DNA of 56,198 nucleotides from a virus: the IMG/VR virus record IMGVR_UViG_3300009103_000041, positions 1 through 56,198 of that record. One strand, written 5' to 3'. The position numbers were made by a program, and so were the translations under genes. Shown here one piece after another: positions 22,946 through 31,603 of this stretch. Positions within the stretch are counted from its first letter, which is position 1; each line of letters starts with the position of its first letter. The notes under the pieces were generated by a model that was given only the letters and a program-made list of their open reading frames with translations, did not search any database and had not been told where the DNA came from.

Positions 22946-24305
22946 ATTTAAATCCCTCATATTTATTTATTGTCTCTGGCTCGTCCCTTACATTTAATTC
23001 ATGCTTAACACCCAAAGTTTGAGCACTATCTTCCACATCATATAATCTCATCTTAGCCCTATCAACACCTATAACAAACTTTTTATTTTTACCAGTTGGG
23101 TCATTATATCTATTCTTAAGTTGTTTAATCATTAATTGATTTAAGTCTTCTAACTCATCAGTAGATATAATAGCAAACATTAAATCTGCTGTTGCTGGCA
23201 AACCAAATGATTCTGATGTATCTTCAAGTCCAATATCTGAACTGGCGAACCCAGAACGAGTGGTTTGTGTGGCAGTGACAATAGGTAAATTATACTCTAC
23301 TGCCATGCCACGCAATTCTTCAGCAATTGCTTTCACATAAGTATATGAATTAATTGCTCCACCAAGAGCCTTCATTCTTGAACTTGCACATATATTTAAA
23401 TAATCTACACAAATTAAATCAGGTTTAAAGTCTCTCTTAATTTTTAATTCTTTTAATAATGCTCTAAAGTGAATAGCACTTGCTGCTCCTGTAGGATATT
23501 CCTTAACAATTAATTTACCTACACCTTTATCGGTTAGCTTATGCATCTTCTTATCAAACATATCCTTTGACAAATTTTCTAACTGGTCAAGAGGAACATT
23601 CATAAGGTTAGCATCTATTCTCTCAGCAATCCGTTCTTCAGCCATCTCCATAGTTATATATAAAACATTTTTAAATTGGGTTAAAGCGCCGGCTGCTACG
23701 TGACACATAAATAGTGATTTACCTACACCAGTACCTGCCAGAGCCACGTTCAGTGACTTATTAACTAAGCCTCCTTTGGTTATCTCATTGAATTTTACTA
23801 AGTCAAATGGTAGATGTTCCTCTGCTCTATGGTAAAATTCATACCTAGCATCTGAATCATCAACATAATCATGCCCAACCCTTAAGTCAAAATTAACTTG
23901 AAGAGCTTCAGATAATACCTCGGGTAATGCATTCTTGTCTAATGTATCGTGTTTGCCCTCTATAATATTAATAGAGTCCATGATTGCTAGATAGATTGCC
24001 CTATCTTGACACCATTTTTCTGTATGTTCTATTAACCATTCAACAGTTTGCTCACCTTCTTGAACACTAATTTCAGGAATAAGAGCTAAAGAATCTGAAC
24101 CAACCTTTGGATTATTTCTAAGTTCGATTGATAATGCATCGGCACTTGGTAACTTAGAAAATTTATTGACAAAAGAAACTATCTCATTAAAGACAGCCCT
24201 ATAAGGTTCTTCAAAGTATTTAAGTTTTAAGTGTGGGATTACATTTCTAGTATAATCCTCATTCAACATTAAATTTCTAAGGATTAATGTCTCAATCTTC
24301 ATCAT
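22938..24305 (-). CDS. 41: gp41 replicative DNA helicase
   Basis: 455-aa DnaB-family hexameric helicase that unwinds the fork 5'-3' on the lagging strand. The N-terminal domain is followed by Walker A ALAGTGVGKSLF, TMEMAEERIAERI (H1a) and LICVDYLNI (Walker B), then the TQTTRSGF and QLKNRYNDPTGKNKKF motifs. Downstream of uvsX with a 14-bp overlap. The loader gp59 is at 1002-1574. Confidence 0.95.
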   Translation of the reverse strand: MMKIETLILRNLMLNEDYTRNVIPHLKLKYFEEPYRAVFNEIVSFVNKFSKLPSADALSIELRNNPKVGSDSLALIPEISVQEGEQTVEWLIEHTEKWCQDRAIYLAIMDSINIIEGKHDTLDKNALPEVLSEALQVNFDLRVGHDYVDDSDARYEFYHRAEEHLPFDLVKFNEITKGGLVNKSLNVALAGTGVGKSLFMCHVAAGALTQFKNVLYITMEMAEERIAERIDANLMNVPLDQLENLSKDMFDKKMHKLTDKGVGKLIVKEYPTGAASAIHFRALLKELKIKRDFKPDLICVDYLNICASSRMKALGGAINSYTYVKAIAEELRGMAVEYNLPIVTATQTTRSGFASSDIGLEDTSESFGLPATADLMFAIISTDELEDLNQLMIKQLKNRYNDPTGKNKKFVIGVDRAKMRLYDVEDSAQTLGVKHELNVRDEPETINKYEGFKYE

Positions 24306-25353
24306 CCCAACCTTCTTCTAGGTGTGAGACTTTAATCATATCGGCATGGCCTATTTCATACTTACGTTTTAGAAAATCTTTAAAGTCTGTATTAGCAAAG
24401 ATAGGTTTCCAAAATGATTCCTTAAGTGTTTCAGCTTGACGAACCTTTTTATCTTCTATCTCTCCAGTCTTTTTATCAACCTTAGAGTACCAGCCCATAG
24501 TAGGTTTAACTACATAACCACCTTCCATTGCTGCATCTAATAGACCAGAATATGTTTCAATACCACCTTCCCATGTTACAGATATAGGAATCTTAGATTT
24601 TTCTTTAACAAACCTAGACTTTTCTACATTAATAATAAAATGATAACCTTGAATTTCAGTTCCCTTTTTCTCTTGTTGTCTACCAAGAATCCAGATATTA
24701 TCACTTGAGTAATAAATACCAGTACCACCTGATACAATAGCCTTAGGGAATAAACCAATCTCTTGATATGTGTGATTGACAGCAAGTAATGGAATATCTC
24801 TCATTGTGAGATATGGTGTGGTCATTCTAAATAAACCTTTAAGAGCTTTTGCTCTTGACATATCTGCTACGGATTTCTCACTCATAGTATCATCTAATTC
24901 TTTTTTAGAAGCTAAGTTACCAATAGAATCAATCATAATAATAACTTTATCTTTGCGTTCGATATTCTCTAATTGATTAATTAAATCAAACTTCAGTTCC
25001 TCAACATTAGTAATGGGACTATGGAGTACTCGGGAAGTGTCAATACCGAACGACTTAAAGTATTGCTGGGGTGAGCCAAATTCTGAATCATAAAATAATA
25101 GAACGGCATCTTTATATTTTTCTAAATAAGCAGCCGCTATTAATAATCCAAATGATGTTTTAAAATTCTTTGATGGTCCTGCCAATACAGTTAATCCCGA
25201 GGTTAGTCCACCATCAGGGTCGCCTGATAAAGCGACATTAATCATTGGAACCTTTGTTGGTACCATTTCTTGATTAGAAAAAATCTTGGATTTGTCAAGA
25301 GTATCAGTCTCTTTAATCCTAGAATTCTTTTGTAGTTTATCCATTATACCCAT
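24292..25353 (-). CDS. uvsX: UvsX RecA-like recombinase
   Basis: 353 aa. Walker A LAGPSKNFKTSFGLL is the UvsX-type variant of the RecA P-loop, Walker B is KVIIMIDSIGNLAS, and the NHTYQEIGLF/GGTGIYYSSDNIWIL blocks match the L2/DNA-binding part. It forms the presynaptic filament for recombination-dependent replication with gp32. The ATG overlaps the stop of the small upstream gene. Confidence 0.94.
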   Translation of the reverse strand: MGIMDKLQKNSRIKETDTLDKSKIFSNQEMVPTKVPMINVALSGDPDGGLTSGLTVLAGPSKNFKTSFGLLIAAAYLEKYKDAVLLFYDSEFGSPQQYFKSFGIDTSRVLHSPITNVEELKFDLINQLENIERKDKVIIMIDSIGNLASKKELDDTMSEKSVADMSRAKALKGLFRMTTPYLTMRDIPLLAVNHTYQEIGLFPKAIVSGGTGIYYSSDNIWILGRQQEKKGTEIQGYHFIINVEKSRFVKEKSKIPISVTWEGGIETYSGLLDAAMEGGYVVKPTMGWYSKVDKKTGEIEDKKVRQAETLKESFWKPIFANTDFKDFLKRKYEIGHADMIKVSHLEEGWDDED

Positions 25354-25517
25354 TATTTAGCCCTCATACCTTCATTAATTAATTCATCAATACGATTATT
25401 TAATACACCAATAGTTGTATGTAAATGTCCTGTTCCAGCAGGCTTAATTCTTTTAGTTAAAACTTCTACCTCTTTGCGAAGTACTTTAATTGCATTAATG
25501 ATTTCTTCATTTGCCAT
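25353..25517 (-). CDS. 54-aa hypothetical protein before uvsX
   Basis: ATG at 25517 with AGGAGATATAA upstream. Helical product (MANEEIINAIKVLRKEVEVL... ending MRAK), probably a short coiled coil. Its stop overlaps the uvsX start (TAATG). First gene after the promoter at 25549-25580. Not long enough to be UvsY. Confidence 0.7.
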   Translation of the reverse strand: MANEEIINAIKVLRKEVEVLTKRIKPAGTGHLHTTIGVLNNRIDELINEGMRAK

Positions 25518-25548
25518 TTATATCTCCTATTATTTCAAGTATACTACT

Positions 25549-25580
25549 ATTATATCATAAATCTAAACAAAAGTAAATAG
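25549..25580 (-). promoter_or_regulatory. early-type promoter for uvsX-41
   Basis: TTTACT (25572-25577), 17 bp, TATAAT (25549-25554) in TATGATATAATAG, in the gap after the methyltransferase gene. Confidence 0.75.
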
Positions 25581-25582
25581 AT

Positions 25583-26818
25583 TTACATAAATTTATCTAA
25601 AGTTAATGGCTCACTTTCTAGGGATTTTGATTTATTATCTTGTATTATAAAGTCATCATATATCATTTCACATCCACCTTCTAAAAATCTTTTAATATTA
25701 TATGCCATATCCTCAGCAGTAGTCACTGGAACATTTTGACATAAGTGATTAAGATTTCTCTTTGGGTCTATCATAATAAAATCTTCTGGCAACTTCATAA
25801 CTGCCATTGCCTCTCTATATGTCAAGTATCTATCTTCATCTGGGTGAGTTAATTTAAAAGGTAGGTGAGCAACAAAAGCTCCAATAAAATCACATGGGAT
25901 TTCAGTACCTCTTCTCATTATATTAGCACCTTTAACTGATAATTTTTTATACATGGCTCTAGCTTTTTCAGCCTTTTCATTTTCATTAATAGTATCTAAC
26001 CAATCTGCATAGTCATTATAATTACTATGAACTTCTATATAGTCTTGAACATTAACACTTCTTTTTAGTGTCTTTTGAAAATCATAATGGCTCATACCAT
26101 TATGCAATACTTCCAATATATATCTGTAATGCAAATCATCTTTACTTGGTATATTTGGATTAGTTAATTCTGACATAGGGTCAGCCATATCAAATTTAGT
26201 ATTACGTATTAAGTCTTCTATTCTCTCATTAGGTCTATCATACCAATCAAACATAGGTATGGCATCTCCTTTCCAAAAGAAATAAAATGACCTGTCCCGT
26301 ACTTGACTTAATCCATGTAATATGCTTTTTGTTTTATATAAAGAAAATGTATAGCCATTCTTTTTTGCTAAAGCTCTTAATTTTTTTACAACCGGCTTGC
26401 CCAAATTGGTAGCTAACCTTGGAGCATTTTCTCCCCATAGTACCTTTGGACCTACTTCCTCTAAGATGTACTTTGCGGTCTTAGCCATATAATCATTTAT
26501 TTCTGCTTCACCTGATGGTGCAACATTTAAAGAAGAGAGACCAGCACATGGACATATAGTATTAACTACATCAACGTACTTTCCATTTTCACCTATTTGT
26601 TGACCATGCCAGATAAATGGTTCTTCTAATATATAATAAGGAACATAGTTTCTACCATCTTCAGGGTCACTGCATTGTTTCCTATAGTGTTCTACTATAT
26701 GCCTATCATTATTTACAAATTCTCTATATGACATCATGTATGCTGGCCTTTTGCCAAATACATTTTCCATTGCTATGGTTCCACCTCCAATAAGAGGTAC
26801 TATACTAGCCCATTTCAT
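25583..26818 (-). CDS. DNA cytosine-C5 methyltransferase homologue
   Basis: 411 aa. The N-terminus has a diverged SAM motif (SIVPLIGGGTIAMENVFG). ICPCAGLSSLN is motif IV with the catalytic Cys, GENAP is motif VI, and 'LSQVRDRSFYFF' is motif VIII (QxRxR). The C-terminal 'TYREAMAVMKLPEDF...NLNHLCQNVPV' matches motifs IX-X. It lies in the operon with dCMP hydroxymethylase and the glucosyltransferase homologue, and overlaps the fusion gene by 14 bp. If phage DNA contains 5-hydroxymethylcytosine, its C5 position is already occupied, so this enzyme may act on host DNA, on residual C, or do related C5 chemistry. Confidence 0.8.
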   Translation of the reverse strand: MKWASIVPLIGGGTIAMENVFGKRPAYMMSYREFVNNDRHIVEHYRKQCSDPEDGRNYVPYYILEEPFIWHGQQIGENGKYVDVVNTICPCAGLSSLNVAPSGEAEINDYMAKTAKYILEEVGPKVLWGENAPRLATNLGKPVVKKLRALAKKNGYTFSLYKTKSILHGLSQVRDRSFYFFWKGDAIPMFDWYDRPNERIEDLIRNTKFDMADPMSELTNPNIPSKDDLHYRYILEVLHNGMSHYDFQKTLKRSVNVQDYIEVHSNYNDYADWLDTINENEKAEKARAMYKKLSVKGANIMRRGTEIPCDFIGAFVAHLPFKLTHPDEDRYLTYREAMAVMKLPEDFIMIDPKRNLNHLCQNVPVTTAEDMAYNIKRFLEGGCEMIYDDFIIQDNKSKSLESEPLTLDKFM

Positions 26819-28283
26819 TTAATACCTTTTGTAAAAATCTTGTTTGTCGTTTAGAATCGTCATAGTGCAATGGAATACATGTAGCAACAAGTAATAATCC
26901 ACCTTTTAATATAATATCTTTTGGTAAATCATATTCATCTAACTTATGAACAAATAATTCTTTTACGTATTTATTATGTGGAACATCAGCAACAGCTGCA
27001 TTATATCCATAATAACAGTCATGTGCTAACTTAGCCCAATCATAAATATCATCTCCTATTGTTCCAACCTTTCCTCCATAGTTTCCTCTTGGGTCAAGGA
27101 GTTTAAACTGGTCTGTCTGTTGGTTATATAATATATTAGCAAAGTGTAAATCACCATGCATTCCAGAAATTGGAGTAGTATTTTTATGAACTTCATAAGC
27201 CCAATCTAATAATTTTTGTTTAATGCCCTTAGGAAAACCACCAATCCTAGATAGTCTTTCTTCTGTTTTGTCAATCCACATTTTTCTAGATAATCCTGAA
27301 AAACTATCAATGTTACCTACGTTTTGTATTCTATTATTAAAATACTTTAATTTAATTTGAAATATTCTATCCATTATATAATCCCAATGGGAATCAGGCA
27401 TATTTTCATATAGCATTATATCACTTAATAATGTACCAGATTCATATGACATAATTAAATCAACTTTATGTGGTAATATTCTTGGTGTAAATAATGATTG
27501 CTCTGGAGTGAGTGTATCATACCAGGCTTTTTCATCTCTTAATGTTTTTATACTATGTTCATTATGATAGTCAGGACCTTTTCTTATTGTGCCAAGGTCT
27601 GCATCAAAATGTAAATTATTAAATGCGCGAGCTTTTGTATTTAAAAGAGCAGCACAGGTTTTAAAATACCTAGGCAAATCGCCAATGTCGTACCATAGAT
27701 TAGTGGTTACGTTACTAAACTCTCCATATATTTTTAGGGCGCCTGATATATCAGAATCAGCAGTTTCACGAAATGCATCTCTAGCACGGCCGCCATCTTT
27801 AAATGAATATAATCCAACCAATGCTGTACCATTTGGAATTGGTTTATCCGGTTTATTATAATAATCTAAACCATCCCACATACACCAGTTTTTATGGTCA
27901 TCTACAATTTTAGTTAAGAGAAAATCTGTGCCTAATGGCATATCTTTTTCTAAAATAATTGCATCACCTAACCAAACTACAACTGGTTTATCTGGGTCTT
28001 CTAAAGCATTCATACCAATCTTAATAGCATCCCTTGGTCCATCAAAACTTGGTTGATTAGCAAATTTTATGTTTGGATGTTTTACCTCACAGTACTCTCG
28101 GATATCTGAAAATTTTCCATCAATAATAACAATCTCATCAACACTACCATTGACGGCCTCTATTATATAATCAAGGGTTGGTTTACCATTAACACGTACC
28201 ATAATCTTTGACGTGTTGGAAGATAACGGTCTTAATCTTGTTGCCGCTCCGGCCGCTGGTATTACTAAATTGAATCTGTCCAT
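26805..28283 (-). CDS. nucleotidyltransferase-kinase fusion (LicC/LicA-like)
   Basis: 492 aa. Residues 1 to about 240 form a sugar-phosphate/choline-phosphate nucleotidyltransferase: VIPAAGAATRLRPLSSNTSKIM at the start and VVVWLGDAII for the metal Asp. Residues about 260-492 form an aminoglycoside/choline-kinase-like domain: SGMHGDLHFANIL (catalytic HGD at 376-378) and KLLDPRGNYGG (metal Asp 397). One protein could thus phosphorylate a small alcohol and activate it as an NDP ester. The surrounding DNA-modification genes make a modification donor one option; a surface polysaccharide precursor is another. Confidence 0.75.
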   Translation of the reverse strand: MDRFNLVIPAAGAATRLRPLSSNTSKIMVRVNGKPTLDYIIEAVNGSVDEIVIIDGKFSDIREYCEVKHPNIKFANQPSFDGPRDAIKIGMNALEDPDKPVVVWLGDAIILEKDMPLGTDFLLTKIVDDHKNWCMWDGLDYYNKPDKPIPNGTALVGLYSFKDGGRARDAFRETADSDISGALKIYGEFSNVTTNLWYDIGDLPRYFKTCAALLNTKARAFNNLHFDADLGTIRKGPDYHNEHSIKTLRDEKAWYDTLTPEQSLFTPRILPHKVDLIMSYESGTLLSDIMLYENMPDSHWDYIMDRIFQIKLKYFNNRIQNVGNIDSFSGLSRKMWIDKTEERLSRIGGFPKGIKQKLLDWAYEVHKNTTPISGMHGDLHFANILYNQQTDQFKLLDPRGNYGGKVGTIGDDIYDWAKLAHDCYYGYNAAVADVPHNKYVKELFVHKLDEYDLPKDIILKGGLLLVATCIPLHYDDSKRQTRFLQKVLNEMG

Positions 28284-28645
28284 TCTTTAAATTCCTCTAA
28301 GTTCATTGACTTATCATCTACATACCAGGTAGATGAATAGGGTTTACCCCATATAATTTCATCGTATGGAACGTCATGTTCCTTTAACCAATTAATAGTT
28401 ATATCACCTACATCTGCTATGATTGCTTCTACATCACCATCATGTGTTAACATCCTTCTGGCTGTAAGTAAAATAATTTTAAATCCCTTTTCCTTTAATC
28501 TTCTCATACCATTTATAACATCATGGTTTGGAGTTGATAATCCAAACCTTTCTGCTGAACTTACCAAATCCAACCTGGGAAATGATATTGTATGGTCTAT
28601 ATCTATTACTACCGATTCTCTATTTTGTTTTTTAACTAAATCCAC
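28265..28645 (-). CDS. HAD-superfamily phosphatase, capsule-phosphatase-like
   Basis: Started at the GTG at 28645, which has AGGAG 4 bases upstream, giving 126 aa (a GTG 18 bases further upstream has no site). HAD motif I is VVIDIDHTIS, motif II is IILLTARRM, and motif IV is TWYVDDKSMN. Short HADs of this kind accompany sugar-nucleotidyltransferases in capsule clusters, and here it directly precedes the nucleotidyltransferase-kinase fusion, overlapping it by 19 bp. Confidence 0.72.
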   Translation of the reverse strand: MDLVKKQNRESVVIDIDHTISFPRLDLVSSAERFGLSTPNHDVINGMRRLKEKGFKIILLTARRMLTHDGDVEAIIADVGDITINWLKEHDVPYDEIIWGKPYSSTWYVDDKSMNLEEFKEWTDSI

Positions 28646-29193
28646 GGGTCTCCTAATAACCACATTACTAATGAATATCTAGTACCCTTTGTTACTGTAT
28701 CCACTTTGTGCCACATATCAGATGGGAATACACAAATGGAACCTTGATGTGTTATTTTTTTATTTTGTATAGGTGTAGTTATACCATATTTTTCTTCAGG
28801 GTCGAAGTACATAGCGCCACCTTCATATCCATCATTTAAATTTACAGTAACACTTAACTTTCTTATTTTACCATCTATTGGTCTGGAAAACGTATCCCTA
28901 TGCCAATTATAAAATTGACCTTTACCATATTTTGTAAACTGAAGTTGTGGTACTGGTTCCCATTGAAAATTCCATTCAGCTTGTTTATTTGCTAAATTGA
29001 CATAAGGATTTATTATACCTATAATCCATTGGTCATATAACCAAGTTATTTCTGAATCTCTATTAATGCTAACATTACCAGTACCAGTTTTTGCTTTCAT
29101 TGATTTTTGTGCTAAACCATGTTCAATTATTTTATCACATGTCTCTTTAGAAAAAGCTTTATCAAATGTCCAAGCCATATTTTTTACTCTCAT
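28636..29193 (-). CDS. 2-oxoglutarate/Fe(II)-dependent oxygenase
   Basis: 185 aa. The Fe site is YNWHRDTF (His-x-Asp) with a distal His in 'MWHKVDTVTKGTRYSLVMW', and the following Arg binds 2-oxoglutarate. The double-stranded beta-helix pattern is of the PKHD/prolyl-hydroxylase type common in marine T4-like phages. Start at 29193 overlaps the glucosyltransferase stop (ATGA); an ATG at 29178 is also possible. Substrate unknown: protein hydroxylation is usual, but its place in the DNA-modification operon leaves a base modification open. Confidence 0.85.
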   Translation of the reverse strand: MRVKNMAWTFDKAFSKETCDKIIEHGLAQKSMKAKTGTGNVSINRDSEITWLYDQWIIGIINPYVNLANKQAEWNFQWEPVPQLQFTKYGKGQFYNWHRDTFSRPIDGKIRKLSVTVNLNDGYEGGAMYFDPEEKYGITTPIQNKKITHQGSICVFPSDMWHKVDTVTKGTRYSLVMWLLGDPWI

Positions 29194-30560
29194 GCAAAAA
29201 AGTCCTCTAAGGAAATTTGGCCATCATCTTTTAATTCTTGTTTTGATTTATATACTATTCTTTTTTTCTTTTCAAAATAACTTATGGTTTGATTCATAAC
29301 TTCTTTTGCACCCAACGCTGGTATATGATTTTCCATTACATAATTAAAATGTTCTTTTACATCTGTCTTATAAACATTATCTAGGAAAGTATCATGGTCC
29401 CACTTATTTGTTTGCTTACCAACCTTAGTTATATGTTCTAGCATTGGTGGTATTATATTAGAAGCATCAGTTTCTGTTTTAAGAAATTCTATGCCAGCAT
29501 CTAAATATCTATTATAGGCACCTTCATCTTTTGAAATTCTATGTATTTGCTCTTTAGTATTTTCTAAATCATTTCTATCAGACCAAATAGCTATATCATG
29601 GTCAGAGAATGCTTTACCATTTTCAGCCTTATTATATAATCCATAGTCAATATCAAATATTGGAACTGTCCCTACAGCAATTATTTCCATTTGAGCATAT
29701 TCAAATCTATCACCATAGTTATGTCTTTCTTTTGGTAAAGCATAACCACTATATCCAAACATACTATTAGCTATAAGGTTCATACCCTCTTGATATTCAT
29801 AAGGACCAAATGATTCCATTAGTTCTCTACCAGCATAATAAGTATATCCATTAAACTTTGCTTGATATTCTGTTCTATCTATAATATCAAACTTAGCTCC
29901 AATAGACCTTTCAATTCCATGAATCGCATAATGAAAATCTTTATCCATTTCCCAAAGGTCAATTAATCTACTTGGGTGTTTCATTGAAGTCCAACGACTT
30001 GCGTATATACAAGATTTATTTTTGTCCTTAAATGGTATTCTATATTTTTCATAATCAGAAACTGTTATAGGTAATTTCATTCTTGCTATTCTTTCACCAA
30101 GCTTTTTATTGGTTAAAATACCAGCCATGTCCTGTGAGTATGTGGTTTCTGTAGAGAAATTAAATATTATATCAGCAGCATTAGATATTGCTAAGTGAAT
30201 TGGTATTCTGTCATAGTTCATTCTTTTAATCTCATGCATCATACTAACCAATATAGGTTTCTTTATTTGTAGAACTAAATCATAATAGAAACTCTTAATG
30301 GTTTCTCTTTTATGCATGGGACTTGGATAACTATTTAATATTACAATATCATAATTGTCATTTAATCTCTTTGCAATATCTAGCATCTCACTAGGTTTAA
30401 AAGAAATTGATTCTTTAATATGGCCACCCGACCTAACAAAATTTCTTTCAGCTAAATTAAATATATCAATATTGTCTGGGTCATAGCGTTTCCACTCATA
30501 ACCATATTTCTCAACTCCACAGCCATCAAGGCCTTTTCCAAATACTATTGCTATTTTCAT
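29190..30560 (-). CDS. DNA alpha-glucosyltransferase homologue (T4 AGT-like)
   Basis: 456 aa. The N-terminus IAIVFGKGLDGCGVEKYGYE matches T4 alpha-glucosyltransferase (CIFMARGLEGCGVTKFSLE), followed by the nucleotide-sugar domain of a GT-B fold with 'ERHNYGDRFEYAQMEIIAVGTVPIFD', which aligns with T4 'LQRSLEYTHLELGACGTIPVFW'. T4 AGT moves glucose from UDP-glucose to 5-hydroxymethylcytosine. It follows dCMP hydroxymethylase by an ATGA overlap. It is about 56 aa longer than T4 AGT, with a C-terminal extension ending ISLEDFFA, the same type of C-terminus (clamp-binding-like) as gp43 (TISLESFFV). Confidence 0.85.
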   Translation of the reverse strand: MKIAIVFGKGLDGCGVEKYGYEWKRYDPDNIDIFNLAERNFVRSGGHIKESISFKPSEMLDIAKRLNDNYDIVILNSYPSPMHKRETIKSFYYDLVLQIKKPILVSMMHEIKRMNYDRIPIHLAISNAADIIFNFSTETTYSQDMAGILTNKKLGERIARMKLPITVSDYEKYRIPFKDKNKSCIYASRWTSMKHPSRLIDLWEMDKDFHYAIHGIERSIGAKFDIIDRTEYQAKFNGYTYYAGRELMESFGPYEYQEGMNLIANSMFGYSGYALPKERHNYGDRFEYAQMEIIAVGTVPIFDIDYGLYNKAENGKAFSDHDIAIWSDRNDLENTKEQIHRISKDEGAYNRYLDAGIEFLKTETDASNIIPPMLEHITKVGKQTNKWDHDTFLDNVYKTDVKEHFNYVMENHIPALGAKEVMNQTISYFEKKKRIVYKSKQELKDDGQISLEDFFA

Positions 30561-31279
30561 TGTGCTGGGCTATAATCAACCCACATTTGTTTAGGTTTAA
30601 TTAAGTCAAAATGTTTTTCATAAACATGGAGGTTTTGAACCTGCCAAATCATATCACCTACATCTACATTTAAATCATTAGCTAATTCATGTAATACAAA
30701 TTGTTGCCATGCATAATCATTTTTATATCCATACACAACATCATTACTGCGCATTGATACTGAACAATTAAGGTGGTCATTACGAATATAATAAGCTACT
30801 GAATTAGTACATATAAAATCAGAACAACCATTCATATTATATTCATTCCAAATTTCTGGTCTATTATAAATCATCATAGCTCTTCTTGAATTAGGATTAG
30901 CTTTTAATTCCTCTAAGCATTTGTCATATTGATTATGATTATCTTCATGCCATATTAAATAACCATAATTGGAATGAATCCAACCCTCATCAGAAGCGGC
31001 ATATTGCCATGCCTCTGGTGGACTTTTACCAAATCCATATATGTCATTAATATTTAAAGACATGGATTGGTACCAATCAATTTCTTTTTTAATGTATTCT
31101 ATATTTGGTGTACCGAATATTGCGGGTTCATCTGCTAGAAATGACGCACCAATTAATTCAATACACTTAACGCCTGTCTTATCTATTGTTTGGCCATAAT
31201 TACCGCCTTGTTTGGCGCCAATAAAATAGTCACGGACATCCGCTACTTTATGTGGTCTTATTAACATTATATCTATCAT
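30557..31279 (-). CDS. 42: dCMP hydroxymethylase (gp42)
   Basis: 240 aa, colinear with T4 gp42: DKTGVKCIELIGASFLADEP, SNYGYLIW.EDN, SRRAMMIYNRP, GCSDFICTN (catalytic Cys157) and YGYKNDYAWQ. Asp188 occupies the position where T4 gp42 has Asp and thymidylate synthases have Asn, which selects cytosine over uracil. It makes 5-hydroxymethyl-dCMP. Overlaps both neighbours. Its presence means the phage genome probably contains hydroxymethylcytosine. Confidence 0.93.
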   Translation of the reverse strand: MIDIMLIRPHKVADVRDYFIGAKQGGNYGQTIDKTGVKCIELIGASFLADEPAIFGTPNIEYIKKEIDWYQSMSLNINDIYGFGKSPPEAWQYAASDEGWIHSNYGYLIWHEDNHNQYDKCLEELKANPNSRRAMMIYNRPEIWNEYNMNGCSDFICTNSVAYYIRNDHLNCSVSMRSNDVVYGYKNDYAWQQFVLHELANDLNVDVGDMIWQVQNLHVYEKHFDLIKPKQMWVDYSPAQ

Positions 31280-31565
31280 CCATTTCTGGATGCTCCATTT
31301 GGTGTACCATTAAAATTAACATTTGGGTGGTGGCATGAGCTAAATGAGATTTACCAGATTCAGGGTCAATATCTTCACCTTCCCAAAATTTATTGAGGTG
31401 ACGTTGAATAGAAGAATAAGTGCGAGCCCATTCTGTTTTGTCACCATCATCTCGCCAATTATTCATACCATATTTTTCAGCACCAAACCGAAATACATCG
31501 GCTACTTCATAAAGAGGTTCAGGTGGAATTAGAGCCATAGGTGGCTTTTCTTTATCAAATTTCAT
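31248..31565 (-). CDS. dATP/dGTP diphosphohydrolase-like protein (DUF5664)
   Basis: 105 aa matching the DUF5664 pattern: KPPMALIPPEPLYEVADVFRFGAEKYGMNNWR...HLNKFWEGEDIDPESGKSHLAHATTQMLIL. Family members are annotated as dATP/dGTP diphosphohydrolases. It is the first gene behind the promoter at 31572-31603 and overlaps dCMP hydroxymethylase by 32 bp. A pool-cleaning role parallel to T4 gp56 (dCTPase) is an inference from this neighbourhood. Confidence 0.75.
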   Translation of the reverse strand: MKFDKEKPPMALIPPEPLYEVADVFRFGAEKYGMNNWRDDGDKTEWARTYSSIQRHLNKFWEGEDIDPESGKSHLAHATTQMLILMVHQMEHPEMDDRYNVNKTT

Positions 31566-31571
31566 AACTAT

Positions 31572-31603
31572 ATTATATCATATTTCATGGTGATTGTACA
31601 TAG
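31572..31603 (-). promoter_or_regulatory. early-type promoter for the DNA-modification operon
   Basis: TGTACA (31595-31600), 17 bp, TATAAT (31572-31577) within CTATGTACAA and TATGATATAATATAG; overlaps the end of the next gene upstream. Confidence 0.7.
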
